55,267 nucleotides of DNA from Pantoea sp. Ap-967 (lineage in GTDB: Bacteria; Pseudomonadota; Gammaproteobacteria; Pseudomonadales; Pseudomonadaceae): positions 1-55,267 of the forward strand of contig NZ_VWXK01000039.1 of NCBI RefSeq assembly GCF_011752565.1, read 5' to 3'. The first letter of the stretch is position 1, and each line of letters begins with the position of its first letter. The position numbers and the translations under genes are program-made. The notes beneath the pieces were generated by a model. It was not told the DNA's origin and did no database searches. It saw only the letters and a list, made by a program, of their open reading frames with translations. Shown in pieces: positions 8,165 through 16,683 of the stretch.

Positions 8165-10486
8165 TCAGTTCATCCAGCCCTTGACCCAGTCCATGACCGA
8201 CTCTGCCGGATTCTGCTCACCGCCACAGGTTGCCCCGGCAGGCGGCTCGCTGCCGCGAATATACGGCATCTGCACGGCACCCGGACAGCTACTGTCGGAA
8301 CCTTTGCCGCTGTAGGGGTCGATCCAGGCCTGCACGACGTTGTCTGGCTGCGGCATGTCCAACGGCAGCGGCTCGGCTTTCTTCATGAAGCTGGTCCATA
8401 CCTGCAGCGCGCCGGTGGCACCGGTGAACGGCGTCTTGCCGTTGTCGTCGCGGCCCATCCACACCACCGCCAGCAGGTCCTGGCTGAAGCCCGAGAACCA
8501 GCTGTCGCGCGAGTCGTTGCTGGTGCCGGTCTTGCCCGCCAGGGTCAGCGAGCTTGGCAGCACGTTGTACACCGAGCGGCCAGTACCTTCACGCATCACC
8601 CGCTGCATGGCGTTCTGCACCAGGTAGATGGACCCCGGGTCGAAGGTTTGCTGGATCTGGAACGGGTAGCGCTTGAGCGGCTCGCCCTCGGCGGTGAGCA
8701 CGCTGCGGATACCGCGCATCGGCGTGTTGAAGCCACCGTTGGCGATGGTCTGGTACATGGTCGCAACTTGCATCGGCGACATGCCGCCGGCGCCGAGCAA
8801 CATCGCCGGGAAGGCCGGCCAGTCGACGTTGACGCCCAGGCGGCCGATGGTCTTGATCACGTTCGGCACGCCCACTTCCAGGCCCAGCTTGGCCGTCGAC
8901 AGGTTCAACGAGTTGGCCAGCCCCTGGTACAGGTAGATGGTGCCATGCGGGCGCCGGTCGTAGTTTTGCGGGCGCCACACCTGGCCATCGGCCCCTTTGA
9001 CCGAGAATGGCTCATCCTGCACCCAGGTGGTCAGCGTGTATTTGCTGGGCTGCTCCAGTGCAGTCAGGTAAACCGCAGGCTTGACCAGCGAGCCGATCGG
9101 GCGCACGGCGTCGATGGCGCGGTTGAAGCCGGCAAAGCCCGACTGGCGGCTGCCGATCAAGGCCTGCACCTCGCCGGTTTCCGGGTTGGTCACGACCATC
9201 GCCGATTCCACCTCGTCGGCGCCCTTGCGCCCGGCCAGGCGCTTGAAGGTTTCGGCCATGGAGGTTTCGGCCTTCATCTGCAGGATCGGGTCGAAGCTGG
9301 TGAAGATGCGCAGGCCTTCTTCGGTCAAGTCTTCGTCGCGGTAGTCCTGGCGCAGCTGGCGCTTGACCAGGTCGAGGAAGGCCGGGAACGAGCTGTCGGC
9401 CAGGCTGCCGCGCTTGGTCACGCCCAGTGGCATCTTCTTCGCCGCATCGACTTCGGCCTGGGTAGCCACGCCCTGCTCGGCCACCAGGTCCAGCACCAGG
9501 TTGCGGCGGGCCAGGGCACGTTCAGGGTAACGGCGCGGGTTGTAGTAGGACGGGCCCTTGACCATGCCCACCAGCAAGGCGATCTGGTGCAGCTTGAGCT
9601 CCGACAGCGGCTGGCTGAAGAAGAACTGGCTGGCCAGGCCAAAGCCGTGCACCGCACGCTGGCCGTCCTGACCGATGAACACCTCGTTGAGGTAGGCCTC
9701 GAGGATTTCCCGCTTGTCGTAGTGCATTTCCAGCAGCATGGCCATCATCGCTTCGGTGAGCTTGCGGCTAAGGCTGCGTTCGCTGGTGAGGTAGAAGTTC
9801 TTCACCAACTGCTGGGTCAGGGTACTGCCGCCCTGGCGCATCGAGCCGGACGAGGTGTTCACCCACATGGCCCGGGCGATGGACTTGGGCGACACGCCGA
9901 AGTGGTGATAGAAGTCCCGGTCTTCGGTGGCCACCAGGGTTTCGAGCAGGTAAGGCGGCACCTGGTCGATCTTGATCAGAATGCGGTCTTCGAGGTTTTT
10001 CGGGTAGATGCCGCCGATCATCAGCGGTTCAAGGCGCACAACGTCGAGTTTCTTGCCATTGGCGCCAGCCAGGTCCGCCACGTAGTCGCCGGAGAATCGC
10101 ACGCGCACGAACTGCGCAGGTTCCATGCCCTCGTAGAACTGGAAGCCACGGGTATTGAGGTCGACGGTATTGCCGTTGATCGCCGCCGCGCCCGGGCCGT
10201 TGGCTGCGCTTTCACGCCGGTAGCCGAGGGCATCGAGCTCGGTCAGGAAGTCGTTCTTGCTCAGTTTCTGGCCACTGAACAGCTCCAGCGGCCGGGCATA
10301 CACCTTGGCCGGGATGGTCCAGCGCTTGCCGGAGAACTTCTCCTGAACGATGGCATCGAGGTAAACCGCGAAGCCGGCAACGATCACCAGGCCGACCAGG
10401 CTGAGCTTCAAGGCCCAGCCCAGCCAGGCGCGCGAGCGGCCGGTCGGGCGTTTCTGAGGGGTGCGGGAATTTCGGGTTCGAGTCAT
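8165..10486 (-). CDS. mrcB: Penicillin-binding protein 1B (bifunctional glycosyltransferase/transpeptidase)
   Basis: 773-residue class A PBP that polymerises and crosslinks peptidoglycan. One N-terminal membrane anchor (about residues 22-45) follows a basic cytoplasmic tail. A UB2H-like region precedes the GT51 domain (ATEDRDFYHHFG, GGSTLTQQLVKN). The transpeptidase domain has the SxxK motif in GSLVKPAVY, SxN in ANSLNLS and KTG in AGKTGTSND. No Shine-Dalgarno is visible before ATG, and a perfect TATAAT sits only 8 bp upstream. Confidence 0.96.
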   Translation of the reverse strand: MTRTRNSRTPQKRPTGRSRAWLGWALKLSLVGLVIVAGFAVYLDAIVQEKFSGKRWTIPAKVYARPLELFSGQKLSKNDFLTELDALGYRRESAANGPGAAAINGNTVDLNTRGFQFYEGMEPAQFVRVRFSGDYVADLAGANGKKLDVVRLEPLMIGGIYPKNLEDRILIKIDQVPPYLLETLVATEDRDFYHHFGVSPKSIARAMWVNTSSGSMRQGGSTLTQQLVKNFYLTSERSLSRKLTEAMMAMLLEMHYDKREILEAYLNEVFIGQDGQRAVHGFGLASQFFFSQPLSELKLHQIALLVGMVKGPSYYNPRRYPERALARRNLVLDLVAEQGVATQAEVDAAKKMPLGVTKRGSLADSSFPAFLDLVKRQLRQDYRDEDLTEEGLRIFTSFDPILQMKAETSMAETFKRLAGRKGADEVESAMVVTNPETGEVQALIGSRQSGFAGFNRAIDAVRPIGSLVKPAVYLTALEQPSKYTLTTWVQDEPFSVKGADGQVWRPQNYDRRPHGTIYLYQGLANSLNLSTAKLGLEVGVPNVIKTIGRLGVNVDWPAFPAMLLGAGGMSPMQVATMYQTIANGGFNTPMRGIRSVLTAEGEPLKRYPFQIQQTFDPGSIYLVQNAMQRVMREGTGRSVYNVLPSSLTLAGKTGTSNDSRDSWFSGFSQDLLAVVWMGRDDNGKTPFTGATGALQVWTSFMKKAEPLPLDMPQPDNVVQAWIDPYSGKGSDSSCPGAVQMPYIRGSEPPAGATCGGEQNPAESVMDWVKGWMN

Positions 10487-10494
10487 GGCGGCGG

Positions 10495-10500
10495 ATTATA
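10495..10500 (-). promoter_or_regulatory. -10 element immediately upstream of mrcB
   Basis: Minus-strand TATAAT ends 8 nt before the mrcB ATG, so a transcript started here would have a leader of zero to two nucleotides. No good -35 is seen at 16-18 bp. A second A/T-rich block (TTTATAAAG) lies about 10 bp further upstream and could be the true -10. Confidence 0.4.
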
Positions 10501-10603
10501 CGCACTTTATAAAAGGTGGGCAGGCGCCCCCTGGCGGTAGGCAGGGACGGCACCATTGACCATAATGGCGCTTTCGAATTCCCTGAGCCCGGAAGGATTT
10601 CCT

Positions 10604-12166
10604 GTGAGCCAAGCCCTAATCACCGCGTTGCAGAACCCTGCCTTGTACCCCCACCCCGTGGACGGGTTCCAACTGATCGAGACGCACATCTCCTGGGTCC
10701 TGCTCACTGGCGAGTATGCCTACAAGATCAAGAAGCCGATGAACTTCGGCTTCCTCGACTTCACCGGCCTCGACCAGCGCCAGCACTTCTGCCACGAAGA
10801 GTTGCGCCTCAACCAACGCCTGACCGAAGGCCTGTACCTGGACGTGTTGCCGATTACCGGCAGCGCCGAGGCCCCGCAGATCGGCGGTGACGGTGAAGCG
10901 ATCGAGTTCGTGCTGAAGATGCGCCAGTTCCCCCAGGGCCAGATGCTCAGCACCTTGCAGGCCAATGGCGAGCTCAATGCCGGCCATATCGACCAGATGG
11001 CCCGGCAAATTGCCGAATTCCACCTGCAGGCACCGAAAGTGCCGGTCGAGCACCCGCTGGGCACTCCGGACAGCGTGATGGCGCCGGTTGAGCAGAACTT
11101 CGAGCAGATCCGCCCGTTCCTCAGCGACAAGGCCGACCTGCAGCAACTGGACAACCTCCAGGCCTGGGCACGCAGCAGCTTCGAGCGCCTGCACGGCCTG
11201 CTCCAGGCGCGCAAGGCCGACGGTTTCATCCGCGAATGCCACGGTGACATCCACCTGGGCAACGCCACCCTGATCGACGGCAAGGTGGTGATTTTCGACT
11301 GCATCGAGTTCAACGAGCCGTTCCGCCTGACCGACGTGTATGCCGACGTCGGCTTCCTGGCCATGGACCTGGAAGACCGTGGCCTGAAGTGCCTGGCCCG
11401 GCGTTTCGTCAGCCAGTACCTGGAATTGACCGGCGACTACGCAGGCCTGGAGCTGCTGAATTTCTACAAGGCCTACCGCGCCCTGGTCCGGGCCAAGGTT
11501 GCCCTGTTCAGCCTGCCGGCCGACGCCGACGGCGTGCAGCGTGCCACCACCCTGCGCACCTACCGCAACTACGCCAACCTGGCCGAAAGCTACAGCGCCA
11601 TCCCGTCGCGCCTGCTGGCCATCACCCACGGTGTTTCGGCGGTGGGCAAAAGCCACGTGGCCATGCGCCTGGTCGAGGCCCTGGGTGCGGTGCGGGTGCG
11701 TTCGGATGTAGAGCGCAAGCGCCTGTTCGGCGAGCAGCAGGCACAGGACGCCAACCAGCTGGCCAGCGGCATTTATGCCCAGGACGCCAGCACCGCGACC
11801 TACCAGCGCCTGCACGCCCTGGCCGCGACCATCCTGCGCGCCGGCTTCCCGGTGGTGCTCGATGCCACCTACCTCAAGGCACAACAGCGCCAGGACGCAG
11901 CGGCGGTTGCCCGCGAGACCGGCGTGCCGTTCCTGATCCTCGACTGCCACGCCCCGGAGGCGGTGATCGCCAGCTGGCTGGCCCAGCGCCAGGCCGAGAA
12001 CGCGGACCCGTCGGACGCCACCCTGGAAGTGGTCAAGGCCCAGCAGGCCAGCCGCGAGCCGTTGAGCGCCGATGAACTGGCCCAGAGCACCGGCGTCGAT
12101 ACCCAGGACGGCGGCAGCATGGACCAGGTGATCGAGCAGATTCGCCAGCGGTTGCCTGGTTTGTAA
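10604..12166 (+). CDS. Fusion of an APH-like kinase domain and a P-loop kinase domain
   Basis: 520 residues. The N-terminal half resembles the aminoglycoside phosphotransferase/choline kinase fold: the catalytic loop HGDIHLGNATLIDG is followed by the metal-binding FDCIEF. The C-terminal third is a P-loop NTP-binding domain (THGVSAVGKSHVA Walker A; LDATYL Walker-B-like), similar to zeta-toxin or gluconate kinases. Substrate unknown. I chose GTG at 10604 because GGAAGGA precedes it by 7 nt; an ATG 48 bp upstream has no ribosome-binding site. Divergent from mrcB. 'Aminoglycoside phosphotransferase' is a fold name here and is not evidence of drug resistance. Confidence 0.88.
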   Translation: MSQALITALQNPALYPHPVDGFQLIETHISWVLLTGEYAYKIKKPMNFGFLDFTGLDQRQHFCHEELRLNQRLTEGLYLDVLPITGSAEAPQIGGDGEAIEFVLKMRQFPQGQMLSTLQANGELNAGHIDQMARQIAEFHLQAPKVPVEHPLGTPDSVMAPVEQNFEQIRPFLSDKADLQQLDNLQAWARSSFERLHGLLQARKADGFIRECHGDIHLGNATLIDGKVVIFDCIEFNEPFRLTDVYADVGFLAMDLEDRGLKCLARRFVSQYLELTGDYAGLELLNFYKAYRALVRAKVALFSLPADADGVQRATTLRTYRNYANLAESYSAIPSRLLAITHGVSAVGKSHVAMRLVEALGAVRVRSDVERKRLFGEQQAQDANQLASGIYAQDASTATYQRLHALAATILRAGFPVVLDATYLKAQQRQDAAAVARETGVPFLILDCHAPEAVIASWLAQRQAENADPSDATLEVVKAQQASREPLSADELAQSTGVDTQDGGSMDQVIEQIRQRLPGL

Positions 12167-12174
12167 GCCTGCAT

Positions 12175-12195
12175 CGCCTGCTGATCCAGCAGGCG
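12175..12195. repeat. Perfect 9-bp stem-loop after the kinase-fusion gene
   Basis: CGCCTGCTG, ATC loop, CAGCAGGCG, eight bases after the stop codon. It has no U-run, so it may stabilise the mRNA 3' end rather than act as a classical terminator. Confidence 0.6.
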
Positions 12196-12206
12196 ACGCC
12201 GCCCTG

Positions 12207-12319
12207 GTAGGAGCGAGCGTAGCTCGCGATGGGGCGCGCAGCGGCCCCAGCGTTGCAGCTTCGCAGTTCATCACGCCGGGGCTGCCTTGCAGCCCATCGC
12301 GAGCTGCGCTCGCTCCTAC
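12207..12319. repeat. Inverted pair of REP elements (GCGAGC..GCTCGC dialect)
   Basis: GTAGGAGCGAGCGTAGCTCGCGATGGG at the left is mirrored by CCCATCGCGAGCTGCGCTCGCTCCTAC at the right, with about 60 bp between. Same dialect as the repeats at 340-564 and 20495-20573. The rest of the gap (12320-12462) shows no gene. Confidence 0.85.
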
Positions 12320-12462
12320 CGGGTAGGCAAAAGGCCCGGATAGGCGGCAGCTCGTCGCCGCCGATGGCAAAAGGCCGCGCATTTACCATCCCCCGCTACA
12401 CTCCTCTCTGCCCTGCTCGCGATTTATCCCCACGACCCGTTCAGCCATCGCAAGGAGGCTCG

Positions 12463-12744
12463 ATGAACGATGAATTGCAGCACCTGAAAAACCTTGGCAA
12501 GACCTCCGCGCAGTGGTTGCATGCGGCCGGTATCCACAGTGCGTCGGACCTGCGTCGGTTAGGTGCGGTGGGTGCTTATCAAGCAGTGAAGACCCGCGGT
12601 TTCCGGGCCTCGAAAGTGCTGTTGTACGCGATTGAAGGCGCGCTGTTGGACATGCACTGGAACGACTTGCCGGCCGAACGCAAGGAAGCGCTCAACCAGC
12701 AACTCGATGCCAAAACCTGCGCAGCGAAAAAAAATGGAAATTAA
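12463..12744 (+). CDS. TfoX/Sxy C-terminal domain-like protein
   Basis: 93 residues that look like a stand-alone TfoX C-terminal domain, a helix-hairpin-helix-like fold (LKNLGKTSAQWLHAAGI, then LRRLGAVGAYQAVKTRG). The N-terminal TfoX domain is absent, so a role in competence should not be assumed. AAGGAGG lies seven bases before the ATG. It is followed directly by the Fur-controlled promoter of the prrF-type RNA; a role in iron control is not implied. Confidence 0.85.
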   Translation: MNDELQHLKNLGKTSAQWLHAAGIHSASDLRRLGAVGAYQAVKTRGFRASKVLLYAIEGALLDMHWNDLPAERKEALNQQLDAKTCAAKKNGN

Positions 12745-12757
12745 TGCTCACAGGGGA

Positions 12758-12789
12758 TTGACGTCGAAATGAGAATCGTTATGATTATC
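12758..12789 (+). promoter_or_regulatory. prrF promoter overlapped by a Fur box
   Basis: TTGACG (12758-12763), 16-bp spacer and TATGAT (12780-12785). A Fur-box-like sequence (GAGAATCGTTATGATTATC, 12771-12789) covers the spacer and -10, so Fe-Fur should block RNA polymerase. The predicted start is at about 12792. Confidence 0.85.
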
Positions 12790-12791
12790 AC

Positions 12792-12906
12792 AACTGGTCG
12801 CGAGACTGGTTGGATAAGCTAAGAGCCCCTGGTTCGGACTCTCAGATTATCTCCTCATCAGGCTAATCACGGTTATTGACCCGGCATTTTGCCGGGTCTT
12901 TTTTTT
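12792..12906 (+). ncRNA. prrF: PrrF iron-responsive small RNA
   Basis: The transcript of about 115 nt begins AACTGGTCGCGAGA and contains the conserved PrrF core CTCAGATTATCTCC then TCATCAGGCTAATCAC. In Pseudomonas, PrrF RNAs are made in iron starvation and, with Hfq, repress iron-rich non-essential proteins (the RyhB analogue). There is one copy here. P. aeruginosa has two tandem copies at the equivalent place beside phuW, giving a longer heme-responsive PrrH read-through, which this locus could not produce. Convergent with phuW. Confidence 0.9.
12878..12906 (+). terminator. Terminator of the PrrF RNA
   Basis: GACCCGGC, ATTT loop, GCCGGGTC, then eight T. A strong Rho-independent terminator that also provides the U-tail an Hfq-dependent RNA needs. 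Confidence 0.95.
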
Positions 12907-12957
12907 GCCTGCCGATAAGCGCGCCTCTAACGGGTGATGTAACCCCGGTGCGTTCTT

Positions 12958-13845
12958 CTACCTGCGCAGTTGCGCGCAATAATCCTGCTCCGGCAGCGCC
13001 GCCGTATACCACACATAATCGGCCATCCCAGGTGTCACCACCTCGCCCACCTCCGCCAGCAGCAGCACCGCGCTTTGCCCTTTGGCGCCCAAATCCGCCA
13101 GGTGCAACGGCACCCCCAGGTCCTTGCGCGCGTGATAAGCCCCGGTCAACAGCAGGGCCGGCTGTGGCGCCGCCAACAGGCGCTCGGCAATGCGCCGGTC
13201 ACGCTGCTGCTGAACCGCCAGCATCGCCGGCAACTGGCTTTCCGGCAGCAAGCCGCAATGCCCCTGGCGCACCTGCTCCAGCAGCGCCGCCTTCACCTGC
13301 GGCGCATTCGAGTGCTGGCCGGGCACCGAGGTGGGCTGGCCATAGGCTTGACGGACTTCACTCGGTGACAGGTTGGCCGCCAACAGCGGCACATGCTGCT
13401 GCAAGGCTTCACGCACGATGGGCCCGTACAGTTGCCAGTCCCAGCCCTGCTCCCAGGCCAGCGCCTTGGGCAGGTCCTGGGGCAGTTGCGCCTGCCCGGC
13501 GAGCGCATCGGCCCGCGCCTGCTGCTCGGGCTGGAGCATTTCCAGCAACAGGCTGCCCTGGGCGCGGCGCGCCTGCAGCGCCCGCATCAGCCACAGCTGC
13601 AAGGCATGGTGGTCGGGGTTGTCGTGCTTCTCGCCCACCAGCACACGGGGTGCATCCGCCAGTTGCCGAACCAGTTGCGCGGGGCTGATGAGCTGGCCGC
13701 TGGCCAGGTCGCGAATTTGCCCAAGTTCGGCATCCTGGCGCCCCTCGCTGGCCTGCCAGGCAGGCAAGGGCGGCAGGCTGGCCTGGCAGCCCCCCAGCAT
13801 CAACAGCAAGCCCAGCACACTACCGGTCAGTACAGGATGACGCAT
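12958..13845 (-). CDS. phuW: PhuW-like ChaN-family lipoprotein
   Basis: 295 residues with a lipoprotein signal (LLLMLGGC|QAS) and the ChaN/heme-binding-uptake (Cofac_haem_bdg) fold. Recognisable motifs are VLVGEKHDNPDHHALQ and LLTGAYHARKDLG, with conserved histidines expected to bind heme. ATG at 13845 is preceded by AGGAGG, which overlaps the phuV stop; a TTG six bases upstream is the alternative. Last gene of phuT-U-V-W. It is probably an outer-membrane or periplasmic heme carrier, but its exact role is unproven in the family. Confidence 0.85.
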   Translation of the reverse strand: MRHPVLTGSVLGLLLMLGGCQASLPPLPAWQASEGRQDAELGQIRDLASGQLISPAQLVRQLADAPRVLVGEKHDNPDHHALQLWLMRALQARRAQGSLLLEMLQPEQQARADALAGQAQLPQDLPKALAWEQGWDWQLYGPIVREALQQHVPLLAANLSPSEVRQAYGQPTSVPGQHSNAPQVKAALLEQVRQGHCGLLPESQLPAMLAVQQQRDRRIAERLLAAPQPALLLTGAYHARKDLGVPLHLADLGAKGQSAVLLLAEVGEVVTPGMADYVWYTAALPEQDYCAQLRR

Positions 13846-13857
13846 GGGCAAGGCCTC

Positions 13858-14625
13858 CTAGCGGGTGATGATCAGTGGGTGCCCCCGTTCCGGGTGGGGC
13901 TGCACCAGTACGTCGATGCCGAACACAGCCTTCAGCGCCAGCGGGGTCAGCACTTCTGCCGGCGTGGCCAGGGCATGGCAGCGCCCGCCATCGAGCAGCA
14001 GGATACGGTCACAGTAGCGCGCCGCCAGGTTCAGGTCATGCAGGATCACCAGCACCGCCGCGCCCCGGTCGGCAAACCGGCGCACGGCGTCCAGGGTGGT
14101 GTGCTGGTGCAAGGGGTCGAGCGCCGAGGTGGGCTCGTCGAGCAGCAACGTGGCGCCCTCGTCACCGGGCCACAGCTGCGCCAGCACCCGTGCCAGGTGC
14201 ACCCGTTGCCGCTCGCCACCGGACAAGGCCAGGTAACTGCGCTGCACCAGGTGCCAGGCGTCGGCGGCGCGCAGGGCGGCCTCGACGATCTGCGCATCGC
14301 GCTGTTGCCCGGTGCCGTGGGGCATGCGCCCCATGCCCACCACTTCCTCGACCTTGAACGAGAAGCCCAGGCTCGAAGCCTGCGGCAGTACCGCCAGTGA
14401 CCGGGCGCGCGCCTGGCCGGCCCAGTCCGCCAGTGGCCTGTCGTGTAGGGTGACCCGCCCGCGGTCAGGCGCAAGCTCCCCGCACATCACGCCCAGCAGG
14501 CTGCTCTTGCCAGCCCCGTTCGGGCCCAGCACACCCACCACTTGCCCCGGCTCCAGCTGCAGGTCAATGCCCTGCAGCACGTCATTGTCGCCACGGCGCA
14601 GGTGCAGGCCTTCTACTCGCAACAT
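13858..14625 (-). CDS. phuV: Heme ABC transporter ATP-binding protein
   Basis: 255-residue ABC ATPase of the HmuV/PhuV type that powers heme import across the inner membrane. Walker A is GPNGAGKSS (about residues 34-42), the signature is LSGGERQRVHLARVL and Walker B is LLLDEPTSALD. Its ATG overlaps the permease stop (TGATG). Best read as the partner of PhuU and PhuT. Confidence 0.94.
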   Translation of the reverse strand: MLRVEGLHLRRGDNDVLQGIDLQLEPGQVVGVLGPNGAGKSSLLGVMCGELAPDRGRVTLHDRPLADWAGQARARSLAVLPQASSLGFSFKVEEVVGMGRMPHGTGQQRDAQIVEAALRAADAWHLVQRSYLALSGGERQRVHLARVLAQLWPGDEGATLLLDEPTSALDPLHQHTTLDAVRRFADRGAAVLVILHDLNLAARYCDRILLLDGGRCHALATPAEVLTPLALKAVFGIDVLVQPHPERGHPLIITR

Positions 14626-15662
14626 CAGCTGCGCCCTCGAATCAGCAGGAACAGGAAGAACGGCGCCCCGATAAAGGCGGTGACGATACCGATCGGCAGC
14701 TCAGCAGGCGCCAGCAGCAAGCGCGCGGCCAGGTCGGCAAACAGCATCAGCACGCCACCGGCCAACAATGAAGCGGGCAGCACCACCCGGTGATCGGGCC
14801 CGGCGAGCAAACGCACCAGGTGCGGCACCACCAGGCCGATAAAGCCGATCAGCCCGGCCGCCGCCACCGCCGCGCCCACGCCCAGCGCCGTGCACAACAC
14901 CAGCTCGCGCTTGAGCCGTTCCACGTCGACGCCAAGGTGGCGGGCCTCCGACTCGCCCAGCAGCAACGCATTCAACGCCTTTGCCCGGCGTGGCAGCCAC
15001 AGCGCAACGCCCCCGGCCACCAGCAGCAATGGCCAAAGCCGGTCATAGCTGGCGCCATTGAGGCTGCCCAGGTTCCAGAAGGTCAGGGTCCGCAGGGTGG
15101 CATCGTCGGCCAGGTAGGAGAACAAACCTACTGCCGCGCCGCCCAGGGCGGTCATCGCCACACCGGCGAGCAGCATCGTGGCGACGTTGGTCTGCCCGTC
15201 GCGCCGCCCCAGGCGGTACACCAACGCCGTCACGCCCAACCCGCCAATGAACGCGCACAGCGACAACAGGTAGGGGGCAAGCACATCCGGGATGCCGCCC
15301 AGCCAGCTGCCGCCGACAATCGCCACGGCCGCCCCCATCGCAGCGCCAGCCGCTACCCCCACCAACCCAGGGTCGGCCAACGGGTTGCGAAACAGCCCCT
15401 GCATGGCCACGCCAGACAACGCCAACACGCCACCCACCGCCAGGCCCAGCAAGGTCCGCGGCAGGCGAATCTGGCCAAGGATCATCTCGGCCTGTTCCAG
15501 GCCATTGGCGGCAACTGGCAGCCCCAACAGCCGCAACCCGGCACGCAAGGTATCGACCAACGGCAGGCTCACCGGCCCCAGGGCCAGCGACAGCCAGATT
15601 GCCAACAGGCACAAGAAGGTCAGGCAGGTAAACAGGGTGCGTGGCTGAATCCGTTGCTTCAT
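14625..15662 (-). CDS. phuU: Heme ABC transporter permease (FecCD family)
   Basis: 345-residue polytopic inner-membrane permease of the FecCD/BtuC family (about ten hydrophobic segments). It carries the family's LRLPRTLLGLAVG-like segment (IRLPRTLLGLAVGG) and the C-terminal GLVVPHLVRLLAGPDHR loop that contacts the ATPase. Overlaps phuT by 4 nt (ATGA) and phuV by 1 nt, so subunits are translationally coupled. Confidence 0.94.
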   Translation of the reverse strand: MKQRIQPRTLFTCLTFLCLLAIWLSLALGPVSLPLVDTLRAGLRLLGLPVAANGLEQAEMILGQIRLPRTLLGLAVGGVLALSGVAMQGLFRNPLADPGLVGVAAGAAMGAAVAIVGGSWLGGIPDVLAPYLLSLCAFIGGLGVTALVYRLGRRDGQTNVATMLLAGVAMTALGGAAVGLFSYLADDATLRTLTFWNLGSLNGASYDRLWPLLLVAGGVALWLPRRAKALNALLLGESEARHLGVDVERLKRELVLCTALGVGAAVAAAGLIGFIGLVVPHLVRLLAGPDHRVVLPASLLAGGVLMLFADLAARLLLAPAELPIGIVTAFIGAPFFLFLLIRGRS

Positions 15663-16534
15663 CGAGCAGTGCTAGCCGGGTAGAAGGCGGTCGCCAGTTG
15701 CTGCAGGGTCGCCGGCAAACGCGGGCCGAGGCCACCGACCAGCAAGGTCGGGTCCAGCGAAATCAGGCGCTTTTCACGCACGGCGCGCGAGGCCGCCAGG
15801 GCCGGGTTTTCCTTGATCAGTGCCTGCAGGGCCTGCTCGCCGGTCAGGGCACGGTCGGACACCACCACCACATCCGGGTCCAGCGCGGCCAAGGCCTCGT
15901 TGGAGAAGTTCTTGTAGCCCTGATGCTCAGCCAGGTTATGCCCCCCTGCCTGGCGCAACACCCAGTCACCCGCCGTGCCTTGCCCGGCGATCAACGGCTT
16001 GGCACCGGCATGGCCTACCAGCAACAGCACGCCGGGGGCCTTATGGTTGGCCTGGGCCTGCTTGACCTGGGCCTGCAGCGCCTGCAATTGCTGGTGGTAA
16101 TCCGCCGCCAGCTGCGCGGCCTGCGCCTGGGCGCCCAGCAGGCTGCCCAGGTGCTTGAGGTTTTCATCCACGGCCGTGAGCTCGGCCTGGCTGGAGAACA
16201 GTTCCACCCGCACCCCCGCCTTGCGGATCTGCGCCAGCACCGGCGGTGGCCCCATTTCCTCGGTGCCCACCAGCACATCCGGGCGCAGGCTGAGAATGCC
16301 TTCGGCAGACAGCTGCCGCTGGTAACCGATGCTCGGCAGCGCCTTCAGCGATTCGGGGTGCTGGCTGGTGGTGTCGACACCAACCAACCGCGGCTCGCCG
16401 CCCAGGGCACTGATCCACTCGCTCAACGCCCCGCCAGCACTGACCCAGCGCTGCGGCAGGTCGGCAGCCAGAGCCTGGGCTGAAGCAACGAGGGCTGCGC
16501 ACAAGGCGAGCAAGGCAGCGGGACGGCGCATCAT
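15659..16534 (-). CDS. phuT: Periplasmic heme-binding protein
   Basis: 291 residues with a cleavable Sec signal (probable cut after AQALA). Class III substrate-binding protein of the HmuT/PhuT family, which delivers heme to PhuUV. The single Tyr expected to ligate heme sits in SIGYQRQLS (about residue 71). AAGGAAA precedes ATG; the adjacent second ATG is an alternative. First gene of the operon. No phuS (cytoplasmic heme carrier) or phuR (TonB receptor) lies beside it. A Fur-like box is 93 bp upstream. Confidence 0.93.
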   Translation of the reverse strand: MMRRPAALLALCAALVASAQALAADLPQRWVSAGGALSEWISALGGEPRLVGVDTTSQHPESLKALPSIGYQRQLSAEGILSLRPDVLVGTEEMGPPPVLAQIRKAGVRVELFSSQAELTAVDENLKHLGSLLGAQAQAAQLAADYHQQLQALQAQVKQAQANHKAPGVLLLVGHAGAKPLIAGQGTAGDWVLRQAGGHNLAEHQGYKNFSNEALAALDPDVVVVSDRALTGEQALQALIKENPALAASRAVREKRLISLDPTLLVGGLGPRLPATLQQLATAFYPASTAR

Positions 16535-16626
16535 TGGGGTTTCCTTCTAAAGGCGGGCCACACGCCTTGTGGCGAGCGGCAGAACTGCGCACCATGGGCG
16601 GCTGGCGCAGCGAATGCGGGCAATTT

Positions 16627-16645
16627 GATAATTATTCGCATTGAG
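16627..16645. promoter_or_regulatory. Fur-box-like site between phuT and the Rieske gene
   Basis: GATAATTATTCGCATTGAG matches the 19-bp Fur consensus at about 12 positions, with an intact GATAAT half. It lies in the divergent gap, 93 bp from phuT and 39 bp from the Rieske gene, and could control both. Weaker than the site at prrF. Confidence 0.6.
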
Positions 16646-16683
16646 GCGTCAAGCCATCACTTGTTTCACGAGCCTTCCCTGCC

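Noticed and set aside
7622..10540. 972-aa plus-strand ORF opposite mrcB
   Set aside because: Antisense shadow of a well-supported PBP1B gene with His/Gln/Arg-rich translation.
12792..12906. Possibility that the Fur-controlled transcript is an mRNA
   Set aside because: It ends in a strong terminator after 115 nt, contains no ORF, and has the PrrF core.
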